A DNA stretch of 64,000 nucleotides from Lasiosphaeria ovina (Eukaryota; Ascomycota; Sordariomycetes; Sordariales; Lasiosphaeriaceae), in assembly GCA_033439765.1 (NCBI GenBank), contig JAULSN010000004.1, forward strand, positions 5,342,001 to 5,406,000, written 5' to 3'. Positions 42,801 through 53,194 of this stretch are shown piece after piece (position 1 is the first letter of the stretch; the number at the start of each line of letters is the position of its first letter). The notes under the pieces were generated by a model. It worked only from the letters and a program-made list of their open reading frames with translations. It had not been told where the DNA came from and did no database searches. A program made the translations under genes and the position numbers.

Positions 42801-43872
42801 CTGGACTTACCTAGACCTACAAACAGCCAGGTACCATCTCGAAAGGCTCCGTCCCTGTTTTCTTTTGAGGAGCCACGACAAAAAAGACGGCGATGGCAGA
42901 ATAGCTCTTCGCCACTGAAGACGCTTCGCGGTTGTGGGGACGATCTGAAAGGAATCCAGCCGAAGAGCAGTCCCAAGCAAGGGACATCGACGTTTCTGGC
43001 AACCGCTGACAGAAACACCTCCCATCCCATGACCCCAAGTGCCAAAATCGCTATGGCTAGAAGCATGGTCGTCCAATGGTGCTCAAAGTACCCAACGGAC
43101 AAGATAATCAGTAAGTCACTCAACTCACCCATCTGATGATATTCTCGGGTTCTAATATTTCTTCTCAGTTTACACGCAGTTTGTCATTCTTGGCCGGATC
43201 ATTGGTCGGGTTTTGCAGGAAGAGGACATTGGCTTCCTCTATCATTTTGGCAGCATGACGCAACATCAAAAGGATGAGGCGAAATCGGAATTTAAAACAA
43301 ATCCGAATGCCAAAGTCATGGTAGGTGCTACCAATGTCAATGGACCAACCCTAATTTTCCCTCGTATCAACTAACGCATATTCTAGGTTGCTTCTCTCAA
43401 ATGCAGCAACGTGGCTCTGAATCTTGAGTGCGCAAACAGGGTCATCCTCCTCGACCTCTACTGGAACCATACCACTGAGCAGCAGGCCTTTGGCCGTGTT
43501 TTTCGCATGGGCCAAAAGAAAGAGACATATTTCGCCAGAATCATGGCAGAGAACACCATCGATGAGCGATTGTACAAGCTCCAGTGTGAGAAGATGGAAA
43601 TGATCGGCAAAACAATACTGGATTTCGATCCATCAACCATCACATTGACAGATGAGGATATCATCGGGTTATTTGGGCGCGTGGTAAAGGACAAGAAGGG
43701 GAATATCATACGCCTCGATCCCTATTATACAAGCGATGACGACGGAGACAGCTCCAGCGACAGTGAGGCCGAGCCTGGAGACTCGGACAGCGCGGATGAT
43801 GTTGGAAGCATCTCGATCTCCAGTGATAATGGGGCCAACTATGGAGACTCGGACAGTGCAGATGACGAGTAG
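39887..43872 (+). CDS. SNF2-family ATPase with RING finger (RAD16/RAD5-like)
   Basis: Ten exons: 39887-41283, 41337-41530, 41599-41676, 41736-41824, 41899-41951, 42014-42118, 42184-42610, 42675-43110, 43169-43320 and 43387-43872. All phases agree, giving 1,138 residues. Helicase motifs: Walker A in DAMGMGKT at about 388-395, DEAHSIN in exon 2, TGTPIQNN in exon 3, and the motif VI block QQAFGRVFRMGQKKE in exon 10. A C3HC4-type RING lies between the helicase halves (CFRCGC, then CNHAFCRECI, then CPLTRC, about 767-805), the arrangement seen in Rad16, Rad5 and HLTF-type proteins. The first 330 residues are acidic and Lys-rich. Family members are DNA translocases that act in repair or chromatin, some as ubiquitin ligases. 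It is probably one of the expanded filamentous-fungal homologs, not the true Rad16 ortholog. The acidic Ser/Asp tail contains two near-identical GDSDSADD repeats. Confidence 0.85.
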
Positions 43873-44756
43873 CTAACAGGGTTCCGTTGACGATGCTCTC
43901 GGAGCATGCATCTCGAGTCCCCCTCCCCGAGACTACAGATTTAATTCAGGGGATGACATGTCCTCGACAAAGAAACAAGAGGACAGCATAGCCTGACGTT
44001 TTCTCAACGCCTCATTTCACGGCACAACCGAATTTTGCAACGGAGTTTTCCAGCCCATCACTACATACATCATTCCGAAGCCACGGTATTTTTCAGTCTT
44101 TTTTGGTTACCTCATTGAGGGTTCGCGGCGGTATTTACGCACCTGCGAGAGATAGCGAAATCTCATTCACGACACAGGCGATTTGGCAAGGGGATTTTCT
44201 GGCCCTTTCCTTGGTCTACGCGGAAACTTGGAGCATAATAATGATCATATCATTCTTGGCTCCCATTCCCAGTAGACAGAGATAAATAGTCTAGATAGAT
44301 TTCATAAAAAAGAAAAGCCAAAAAAAAAAGTAATAACTGTAACTCTGGCGGCTACCTATGACCTTGACTGTGAAGATCATGGTATTACAATATAGGTAGG
44401 CATGTAGGTATGCTTTATGAAAGAAAGACGGTACGAAAGGGGGGCCATCATAGGCATAGAATAGTAAAATAAATGATGCATTAGTTCAAAAAGCAAATGA
44501 CGCCCTTTTGGCACACTGGCTGGCTGACTGACTGACTGACCGAGACCGCCCGTCCGTCAAAGTGTGCCGTGCTTTTGCTGTCAATCTATCCATACATACA
44601 TGCAATGCTTGCACACCGTCCCGAGTCTGCCTGGCTGTTTGTGTTTATGCCTGCCTCTCTGTTTTTACAGCCCCTTTCTCTTTCCATTCCGCCCGCTCGC
44701 CACCCACTCGGCTTTCACTTTCACCACCATCTCACACCCGCTGGCTATCTAGGTGT
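43873..44756. other. 3' intergenic region
   Basis: It lies between the convergent SNF2 and CEF1 genes. It contains a GACT(4) microsatellite at about 44524-44540 and an A-rich run at 44309-44331. No gene is seen. Confidence 0.5.
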
Positions 44757-47263
44757 CTAGTAATGCCCCGCCGTCACCCCATTCTCGACGGCAGCCACCC
44801 CGTTGGTGCCCTGATGCGGCTGCGACGCCAGCAGCTCGTCGAGCTCGAGCTTGGTGCGGCGGTACAGGTCCTGGGCCTCGCGCTCGCGGGTGCTGACGAA
44901 GCCGACCTCGACGCGTAGGGCTGCCAGCCGCCGCTTGATGGCGGCCTGCTCCGACGCCTGCAGCACCGTGAAGCCGGCTAGGGCGGAGCGGGCCGTTTCG
45001 AGCGCGTCGTGCGCCTCGCCCATCTTCTGCCGCAGCCCCGCCGCCCGCTTCTTGTACCCGCCCAGGTGCAGGTTCAGCTTCTTCTCGAGCTTATTGCCCT
45101 TCTCAGCTGACTCGAGGACCGTGTCGATTGTTTCCTGCAGGATAGGGGCGGTTAGTTTCCATCAGCTCGGGGGGTAAGAGGGGGAACAGAATAACGTACC
45201 TCAAGTGCGGCTTGCATGGTAGCGAGCACTTGTCTGTCACTTTCGTCATCGTCGTCGTCGTCATAGCACCCGAGACCAAGGAGAAGAGCATTCTTGTTTT
45301 TGCTGGCCTTCTCCCACGCCGCCTGCATCTGCTCAGACTGTGGCTGGTATATGCTGCTCTCCATAAGAATCTGCAGGCGGGCCTGGGCGAGCGCTGCGTC
45401 GTCGATGGTGGGTATATCAACGAATTCGCTGTGCGAGCCGTTTGCGGTAGGGGCACCGGGAAGCGGGTAGCGGGCGGCATCGTGGGCCACCAGGAGGGCG
45501 GCCTCGCGGGCAATGAGGGACTCAGCCGGGTCTGCTGACGACTTTGACGACGAAGTGGCCTCCTGCATGAGAGCGTCGTAGTCAACGGCGACGGGCCGCG
45601 GCAGGTCCCGCTGCATAACCTGTGTACGGCGTTTTCGCTCGAGCAGCTCGCGGGCCTCGCGCAGCTCTCGATCACGGCGGTCTCGGATGGCAGCGTCCTC
45701 CTCAAGCTCCTCAGTCGTCTGCACCTCGGGCTGGTCGCCTTCTGGCAGCTCCAGCTCCCATTCGGTTTCCTTAGGCTTAGGCAGGCTAGCCAGCCCCTGC
45801 TTGAGCTGGTGGCGGATCGACAGCTCACGCATGCGCGCGTCGTTGGGCGTGCCGCCGACTATGGCCATGTCGGCATCACCGGAAGCGTTGAGTGCGAAGC
45901 TGTCGCGCGGCGTACGCAGCGGCGTCTGGCCAACGTGAAGAGGTGTAGCCCCAACTCCCGCAGCGCCCGACCGTAACGGCGTGGCCAGCGGGTTTGGCGT
46001 CGACACGACCTGTCTGCGCGGCGCGACCGAGTCGAAGCCCGTCGAGCCGACACCTTCGTGGAGTGGGGTGTTTTCGCCACCCAGCAGTGAGGATGTTGTT
46101 TGTGTTAGAGCGCGAATATTCCGGATTTCGTTGGCGATGTGGTCCTCTTGGGCGGGCGCCATGGGCGTGCGGATGGGTGCCCCCGAGTTGAGTGTCGAGT
46201 AGCTCGTCACCAGCCCCCGGGTGGCATCGTTGTCGCTCTCTCGGGCCAGCGTGTTGGCCCGCTCGCCAATCATGCCCATCTTGACGATTTCCTCGAGCTC
46301 GCCGTCGCTCACCTGGGGGGCGGGCAGAGCCAGCGCCCGCCGCTTGCTGCTCTGCTCTGCCTCGCGCAGCTTTTGCAGCTGGCCGGCCTTGAGAGCAGCC
46401 TGCAGAGATGCCGAGGGCCCATCCTTGTCGTTCTTCCGGCGCTTACGGTCTGCGTCCTCGTCCGGCTCCCCTTTGCGCTTGTTCCCGACCTGGTGCTTCT
46501 TGGGATCGAAGTTGGCACGCTGGTACTCGTTGCGCGAAATCTCCTCGTTCGTGTCGTAGAATCCCGGCACGGCCTTCTTCTCGAAGGGGATGTCGGCATT
46601 GTAGTCCATTTGCCCGGGCTTGCGCGTCGTCACCTTGATGTTGATGCCAGCCGTCTTGAGCTCGCGGCGCTTCTGCAGCGAGGCCAACCGGCGCGACTCA
46701 TCCTGCTGGCGCTCGCGGGCCTTCCGCTTGGCTTTTTTACCCTGTGTGTTGGCCAAACGAGCGCGCGCCTCGCTCAACATCTCCTTCTCGTCCTCGTCAA
46801 GATCGATGGTATCGGGGCGGGCTGGCTTGGTCTCGGGGTCAGGGTCGACCTCGCCGGGCCGCAGACGGCGGACGTCATCGGCAGAGGGCGCTTGGGCTTC
46901 GCCGCCGTCGGGGCCTGTGAGGCCGAGCGATGACTCTTCGCGCTGCTCGGCCTCGTCGAGAAGGCGCTGGTATCGCTCTAGACACTGGTTGGCGGTGCGG
47001 CCGACGATGGGGGCGATGGTGCGCCATTGCGTGGGCATCAGCTTGGCCAGGTGCAGCAGCTTCTCGTCCTCCTCCTTGCTCCATTCTGTTTTCTTGATTG
47101 TGGGGTCGAGCCATTCGTTCCATCGCGCCTTGCACTGCTTGGGCGTCTTGCGGGCGAGCAGCGACGAGACGCGCGCCCACTGGTTCAGGCCATACTTGCT
47201 AACCGACGCCTTGAGGATTTCATCCTCGATGTTGGTCCACACGCCTCCCTTTACCACGGGCAT
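44757..47263 (-). CDS. CEF1: Pre-mRNA-splicing factor CEF1 (CDC5-like)
   Basis: Two exons, 47263-45200 and 45134-44757, phase 0, intron 65 bp (GTACGT to CTGCAG), giving 813 residues. The N-terminus, [19 protein letters not shown], is the near-invariant start of CDC5. Two Myb repeats follow (about 7-56 and 59-107; [41 protein letters not shown]). Then come the conserved [17 protein letters not shown] and [11 protein letters not shown] segments, Thr-Pro-rich repeats (TPLHEG, TPLRT), and a C-terminal coiled coil encoded mostly by exon 2. Cdc5 is a core scaffold of the Prp19/NineTeen complex and binds RNA and DNA in the catalytic spliceosome. It shares a 700-bp divergent promoter with BRE2. Confidence 0.96.
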
Positions 47264-47962
47264 CGTGGCGGCCTTGGCGCGTGCTTCGGTTTGGGCGCGA
47301 GTGTGAGTGTCGTTGGGCGGGCGCTGCTTTTTGGTGTTGAGGGGGTTCGAGGTTCGGTTGTCGACGTCAAAAAAATAATTTGGCGATGCTGAGCGCTCGG
47401 CACGTCTGCTGTAGATTACCGTTGACTGGCCTGCAAGTGGCGTAAGGCTGGGCGCAGAACTAGCTGCAGTTTAGGGTTGCCTGGCTGCCCCTGATTGGGC
47501 CGCGGGCTTGAGCCCCAGCTTTCCCAACCCCTGCAGATCGCGTCGCTGTGGGCGCGGCTGGTCGCAACCTAAGCCATCCCTCCGACCTTATCCATCTATC
47601 GGCCCAGTACTTGAAGGAGCGAATCTCTTCAAGTCGGCGTCCGATGCACCAGTGATACCGCCGTTCTTGTTAGGCTGGATTAGCATACAAGTGTTCACGC
47701 GTCGCAGAAATGCGCATTTGAGGCGGACGTTCAATTGCTGTGAGTAGGTACCGATTCACTGACTTAGCTGCAGCTTGCTTGGAGCTGTTCCAAAGTCCAA
47801 TTGACTTTAAGGTCACAGCCAGCGCATCCCGAACACTGCAGTGGCCCTCATTTTCCGTCCCTTCTTTCTGCATCTCGCTGACGCACCAAAGTCAAGGACC
47901 TGCGCTTAGCTTAGATCTTCCGAAAGAAAGTTTGAGCTTGCGCCAGTTTCCGCTCACCTGCA
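47264..47962. promoter_or_regulatory. Divergent promoter region CEF1/BRE2
   Basis: About 700 bp between two start codons of nuclear housekeeping genes transcribed away from each other. No specific factor site is assigned. Confidence 0.45.
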
Positions 47963-49829
47963 ATGGCAACCACGACGGCATCCCCTCAGAGGGAGCTCAC
48001 GCCTTCGGGCCTGGCTTTCTCCTCGGCCATCCCGCAGAAGCGCATCCTCGAGGATGACCACACCCCGGCCGTCCCGTCGCCCCTCAACCCCGAAGTCAAG
48101 CCCGTTCCAAAAGTTCAAGTCCAAGCCCCCGACGACGGCTCCGCCATGCGTGAGAAGCGCACCAAGAAGGACTCACTCAAAAAGCGAGAGGCCAAGGGCG
48201 GCGCTGGCGGCCCCGACAGCTCGAGGGCGACACCCGATCCCAAGCACCCGCAACATCAGCAGCCCAAAGACACCCCCCCAGGCGAATTGGCGCCTATGCG
48301 CTATAAGCTAGCGCCGCCAAGGCCGTCCGATTTCGAGCAGTCGCGCGGCCCCGTTTTCCAGAGCCACCACGAGGTGCAGGACCCTGACGATAGGACCATC
48401 GAGTTCTTCGAGACCTCTGAACAGTAAGTCCCCATCAGCTGCGCCGGTAGTAGACGGCAGGCGCGTTCTAATTCACATGTTCCATGGCAGTGTCTACAAC
48501 AAGAAGAACTTCCACTACACCCACTGCATCGCCGACCCTGCCTTCCCGTCCATGTTCTACTACCGCCAGACCGAGCCCGCACCCTATGGCGCCCACTTGA
48601 ATTTCGAGGACGCCGCGGCGCATATGTACTTTGACAAGGCAGGCAAGCATGTCACCTCCGATAAAGGCTTCAGGATGACGCGCGCCAACGTCTCGGTACG
48701 GGAAGGGCGCTGGTACTGGGAGTGCCGAGTGACGCGGGGCCTCCTGAAGGAGCGTGCTGCGGGCGACCCGGAGTCGCACGGCCATATCCGTGTTGGGTGG
48801 GCACGGAGGGAGGCATCGCTGGACGCCCCGGTGGGGTTCGATGCCTACAGCTACGGGATACGCGATGTGGCCGGCCAGAAAGTTCACATGTCGCGACCTA
48901 GAGACTTCTTCCCCCCGGGGGAGGACCTGCGTGAAGGCGACGTGATCGGGCTCGAGATCCAACTGCCCTCGGAGCAGCTCCACCGCAAGGTCGTGCAGGG
49001 CCAATACAACCCGGCCGTCGACCTGGCCGAGGACGAGTACGCACGCAGCGGCGGGGCAGCGCGAGGCGCCGGCGAGCCCGCGCCAAACATCATCCGCGAC
49101 CGCATCCCCATCCGATTCAAGGCACACATCTACTTCGAGAAGATTGACTACCACACCACCAAGGAGCTCGACGACCTCATGAACCCGTCGCCCATGAACT
49201 CGTCTGGAACCAACGGCTCCTCGGAACCCCCCAACCCTCACCACCCGATCCCGTCACTACGCACCCTGCCCAACTCACACGTCAAAGTCTACAAGAACGG
49301 CGTGCTAATGGGAACGCCATGGACAGACCTGCTGGCCTTCCTCCCACCCGCGTCCAAACTCTTGCAGCAGCCCGGCGGGCGCGAGTGTCTCGACGACGGG
49401 TCGCTGGGCTACTACCCAGCCGTGAGCGTATTTCGCGGGGGCGCGGTCGAGGTGAATTTCGGGCCGCACTTCTGGTACCCGCCACCAGGCCTCGAACTGC
49501 CGCTCGACGACGTCGACATGCTAGATGTCGGGGCGCTGGAGCTGCCGCCTCCTCCGCCTGTGTCTGGGCCTGGACCCCAGCCGCCGCCGAGGAACCTCGT
49601 GTCGCTGCCGCCGTCGGCCAAGCTGCGGCCTGTCGGCGAGCGGTACGACGACCAGATCGTCGAGGATATTGTCTACGACATCATCGACGAGGTCGGCTTC
49701 TGGATGCAGGACGGCGGCAAAACCGTGGTGGACCGCTCCGGCAAGGACGGCAAGGCGGGCGAGGCCGTTGGCGTGGGCGTGTTGCCCGGCGGGCGGGAGG
49801 AGATTAAGGAACTCGTGCAGGATGATTGA
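47963..49829 (+). CDS. BRE2: COMPASS subunit BRE2 / ASH2L homolog (SPRY domain)
   Basis: Two exons, 47963-48423 and 48491-49829, joined in phase 2 over a 67-bp intron (GTAAGT to TGGCAG), giving 599 residues. After a Pro/Lys-rich N-terminus, the second exon opens with VYNKKNFHYTHCIADPAFP and a SPRY core (MTRANVSVREGRWYWECRV, HIRVGWARREASLDAPVGFD, YSYGIRD, PRDFFPPGEDLREGDVIGLEI) typical of Ash2/Bre2. In metazoan ASH2L and yeast Bre2 this domain binds Sdc1/DPY30 and RbBP5/Swd1 and stimulates Set1 methylation of histone H3 Lys4. A second SPRY part (HVKVYKNGVLMGT, GYYPAVSVFRGGAVEVNFGP) follows a low-complexity insert at about 395-420. Complete by length and motifs. Confidence 0.93.
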
Positions 49830-50430
49830 GACAGGATCGAAATATTGCTGGCTGGTAGTTTTGGAGGCACGGACGCGCGCACGGTGGCAGAGGACAGCCG
49901 GCCCTTGGCATAGGATCATTGATACCCATTATGGAGACGAAAAGAAAACGAAGAAAGATATATCAAATAGAGCAGCGCATGGCAGCGAGAAGCAGTAGCC
50001 CAGAGAAACAAAGTCTAACACCTGGAAAGTCTCTTCTGGGCCAATCTATCCGTCAAGACCGTGTTAGTCTATTATCTTGCACACCACAGCATAGACAGAC
50101 GTGTTTAATAGTCCGAACGATACGGATATTCTTTTGTTAAAGCATGGCGTATTACTATTATTATCTATGGAGAAATCACAAAACCCTGTCATCGACGGAC
50201 GACTGAAGAAGCTTGGCTCGTCAAGCGCCATTGATCAAAGAGAAAGAAATCCCCGAGGTAGAAAGTGAAGTGAAATAAAATAGCAGGAAAGAAAAGCCGG
50301 GGTATCGTTATTCGTCATGTCCTGTCCTGTCCCGTCCTGTCCCTCATCATCTGTCATCCGTAATCTCGTCCCATTGCAACTAGCTTCCGCTCCAATTTTC
50401 GACACACACACACAACCTGCTCTGCCGTCG
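49830..50430. other. 3' intergenic region
   Basis: It lies between the convergent BRE2 and membrane-anchor genes and contains short CCTGTCC repeats at 50318-50343. No gene is seen. Confidence 0.5.
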
Positions 50431-51651
50431 CTACTTTTTGCCTGCCTTGGCGAGCTTGGGCGATGCAACGGCAGCGGGCTCTGGGGATGCCGGCGTAGTG
50501 AAGATGGCCGGTGTCCCGCTGGGCGGCGCGGGCAGCGCGGGGTCGTCGGGCAGCTCCTCGATGCGGCTGGCGCCGTCGATGGTGCCGGTGGCCAGGTCGG
50601 CGTCGGACTTCTCGCGGTCGAGGCGCACCTCGCGGCCGCGCTTGTGGCAGTACCACAGGACGAACAGCAGCAGGAACAGCGCGACGCTCCAGATAACGTT
50701 AGTGCCGATAAAGGCCGGCCACCGCAGCTTGAGCGCGTTCATGATGCCCTTGAGCATGCTGACAACGGCGCCCGGCTTCGTCACCAGGTCCATCAGGTTC
50801 TTGGGATGCAGCAGGCGCTTGGCCGCGCCCTTGATGCCCCCGTCGCTCTTGGACTCCACGCCCTGCGCCTCGGCCGCCACCGCCAGCAGCTCCGGTGCCA
50901 ACGACGACGTCAGCTTGTCCGGCAGCTGCATCACCAGCTTCTTGAGCGACTTGGGCAGCTTCTCGTACTGCTTCGCGATGGCCCCGTCGCGGTCCTGTAC
51001 GAGTGCTGCTAGGTCGCGCCCCGCCGTCGGCACCCCGTTGACCAGGTCTTTGAGAACAAGCGTGAACTTGCCCACCAGCTCCGACGAGTCGGCGCTGAGC
51101 GAAAAGGCCTTGTTGTTGCGCGCCGCCAGGTTCAGGTCGTCCAGCACCCGCGACAAGTCGTCACGCTCGCGGTCGACTTCGGGAATCGGGACGGCTAGCT
51201 GGTTGTTGTTGTTGCTACTGCTGCTCGAGAAGCGCTGCTTGGCAGCGGACGTCGCGCCATCTTTGCGCCGGCGGATTGACAGCGAGAGCCGATTGAGCAC
51301 GTTCTTGTTTTCTTTGCCCTTGGCGGCGGCGGACGTAGCGGAAGCAGTGGCGGGTTTGAAGCTCTCGCTATCGCTATCCCACGTCAGGTCGGGCGTCTTG
51401 ACGCGCGGCGGCAGGGGGGGCCGCGATCCTACGTCGTCGTCACTATAGTTGTCGGTCGACGACGTCGTCAGGCGCTCGAGGAACTGGGCGTCGTCGTCGC
51501 CGAGCAGCTGGGCCGGGGTTGCAGTGCCGCCGACTTTGGGGCTCGGGCTCGGGCTGGCGGCGGTGGCATTGACCGCGCTTTCGTCCTGCTTGGCCTTTTC
51601 CTTCTCCGCCTTGTTCTTCTTGTATTTCTTGTAGGCAAAAATCTCGAGCAT
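50431..51651 (-). CDS. Conserved fungal membrane-anchored protein (unknown function)
   Basis: Single exon, 406 residues from the ATG at 51651 (MLEIFAYKKYKKNKAEKEK). The frame is open 43 codons further upstream but has no ATG there. The N-terminal half is Ser/Asn-rich and basic (LSIRRRKDG, poly-Ser, poly-Asn). A conserved helical region follows (QYEKLPKSLKKLVMQLPDKL, HPKNLMDLVTKPGAVVSMLKGIMNALKLRWPAF), then one strong transmembrane helix (IWSVALFLLLFVLWYCHK) at about 325-342 and a short Arg/Lys-flanked cytosolic tail. I know this as a conserved filamentous-ascomycete family without assigned function. One membrane pass near the C-terminus suggests tail anchoring to an internal membrane; that is an inference. 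Confidence 0.78.
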   Translation of the reverse strand: MLEIFAYKKYKKNKAEKEKAKQDESAVNATAASPSPSPKVGGTATPAQLLGDDDAQFLERLTTSSTDNYSDDDVGSRPPLPPRVKTPDLTWDSDSESFKPATASATSAAAKGKENKNVLNRLSLSIRRRKDGATSAAKQRFSSSSSNNNNQLAVPIPEVDRERDDLSRVLDDLNLAARNNKAFSLSADSSELVGKFTLVLKDLVNGVPTAGRDLAALVQDRDGAIAKQYEKLPKSLKKLVMQLPDKLTSSLAPELLAVAAEAQGVESKSDGGIKGAAKRLLHPKNLMDLVTKPGAVVSMLKGIMNALKLRWPAFIGTNVIWSVALFLLLFVLWYCHKRGREVRLDREKSDADLATGTIDGASRIEELPDDPALPAPPSGTPAIFTTPASPEPAAVASPKLAKAGKK

Positions 51652-52210
51652 GGCTGCGGTTTCTGTTCCTGTCAAAGAACTGAGAGGCGGCGGTCCTTGC
51701 AGGTTTCTGTGTGCAGGTTGAACTGGAAGGCAATCAAGCTGGAAGTGGGGGCGGGCGTTGAAGGACTGAGGTCGCGCCAATGATGAATTTAAGGTACGGC
51801 TACTAACAGGGCAGGAGGCCCCCCGCCACTCGCGACTGCGCCTTCTCTTTTAACGCTGGCTTTCAGCTGGTGTTTCACCAGTGGTCATTTGCGCTATTAA
51901 TCTACTCCGTAGCCCGACTGTGCAGATAGTTGGCCATCTTACAGCGGCAGCCAACAATCTTGGCCCAAGTTTACCTGCTTTTCTTACCGATTCCCAAGCT
52001 TGCGCCACACTTTTGCTGCACCGCCACATCTGGTGATGTCATTGTTCCTTGCGGACCTCGTTCTAGATCTCAGCCAGCGCGCTGATCGCTGGGTATCATA
52101 ATCCGTGCAAGGCTGCTTTTACAATGTAAAGCGCCAGTAAACAAGACCCCTGAAATCGATACAAAAGTACTCCGTACTAGGAAATTCCGTATCCGTAACC
52201 CCCATCCCGA
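51652..52210. other. Intergenic region
   Basis: It holds the upstream region of the preceding gene and the 3' flank of NSE1. No gene is seen. Confidence 0.5.
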
Positions 52211-53194
52211 TCAATCCTCCGCTTCGTCATCATCTACAACCCGTTCGCTCCGTCTCCCGCCGCGACGGCCGCGTCCCTTCTGGAAGCCCGACCGCGACGT
52301 CACCGCTCTCTCGCCCACAAAGTGCTTGCCGTCCCACTCGGTGTGGCACTTGGGGCACTTCTTGTCCCTGTGCAAGCGCCAGAAGGCGTCGGTGCAAATG
52401 TCGTGGAGACGCACCGTGCAGTCGCGCTGGGAGCAGCGCTGCCCGTAGGTCAGGATCTCCTTGCAGGCCTCGCAGAACTTGATGCGCTGCCACTCCTCGT
52501 CCGAATCCGGGTCATTGTACGTAGCCATGAGCCAGCTCATTAGCTCCATGAGGGGCTTGGGGCTGAGGCTGTAGAAACCGTCACGGCTCTTCTCCAGCCA
52601 GCCCTCGGCCACCAGGCTCGACAGCAGCGTCAGCACCTCAGAGTGCTTGAGTCCGCGTTCCTGTGGTGCTGCGGACGAGCCCTCGCCCGCGTGTTCGCCG
52701 TCGCCGTCCCCGTTGGCGTGCCCTGCTGCCATGCTCTCGCGCCGCGGCGGTCGCGACGCCTTAAGCGCTTGTGCTTCGTCGACTGCCATCACCTCCATAC
52801 GTGGCGTGTTATACTCGTCGAAAATGGCGTCGAGCAGCCGCTTGAAGTAGGCCACCTCTTCTGGGGTCAGTGTCGTGGCCATTTGTGTTGACGGGTCGCT
52901 GTGGGCATTGACGAAGGCCCACACACGCTCGCCGCCCGACTGATGCTTCATGTTAAGAATGTCATAGTCGAGTGTTGACACAGCTTCTCGAGCTGTCCGC
53001 ACGTAGTTCTCGAAGTCGGCCATTGTGATTGACTGCACACCCACGGGCTGCCCGTCGGCGACCGTCTTGATCTTGACCAATATCTTTTGTGCTTCGGGGA
53101 AGGTCAGGGTGCCCCGGGCCATGAATGCCTGTATGAACGCGCGGTTGGTGTCGTTATACCCGGCAGGTAACGGGGGCTCCCACTCGTCGTCCAT
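52211..53194 (-). CDS. NSE1: SMC5/6 complex subunit NSE1 (RING-like E3 ligase)
   Basis: Single exon, 327 residues, ATG at 53194. The N-terminus (YNDTNRAFIQAFMARGTLTFPEAQKIL) and the winged-helix part (GLKHSEVLTLLSSLVAEGWLEKSRDGFYSLSPK) match Nse1. The C-terminal variant RING at about 239-287 has ordered ligands: CEAC, RCSQRDC, HDIC, and CPKC followed by W. Nse1 pairs with the MAGE-type subunit Nse3 to bind DNA, and with its RING acts as a ubiquitin ligase in the SMC5/6 complex during recombinational repair. An insert rich in Gly/Asp/Ala (about 158-180) and an Arg/Gly-rich, acidic tail are low-complexity. Complete. Confidence 0.93.
   Translation of the reverse strand: MDDEWEPPLPAGYNDTNRAFIQAFMARGTLTFPEAQKILVKIKTVADGQPVGVQSITMADFENYVRTAREAVSTLDYDILNMKHQSGGERVWAFVNAHSDPSTQMATTLTPEEVAYFKRLLDAIFDEYNTPRMEVMAVDEAQALKASRPPRRESMAAGHANGDGDGEHAGEGSSAAPQERGLKHSEVLTLLSSLVAEGWLEKSRDGFYSLSPKPLMELMSWLMATYNDPDSDEEWQRIKFCEACKEILTYGQRCSQRDCTVRLHDICTDAFWRLHRDKKCPKCHTEWDGKHFVGERAVTSRSGFQKGRGRRGGRRSERVVDDDEAED

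Noticed and set aside
45212..46933. Several long plus-strand frames opposite CEF1
   Set aside because: They are antisense shadows of a highly conserved coding sequence.
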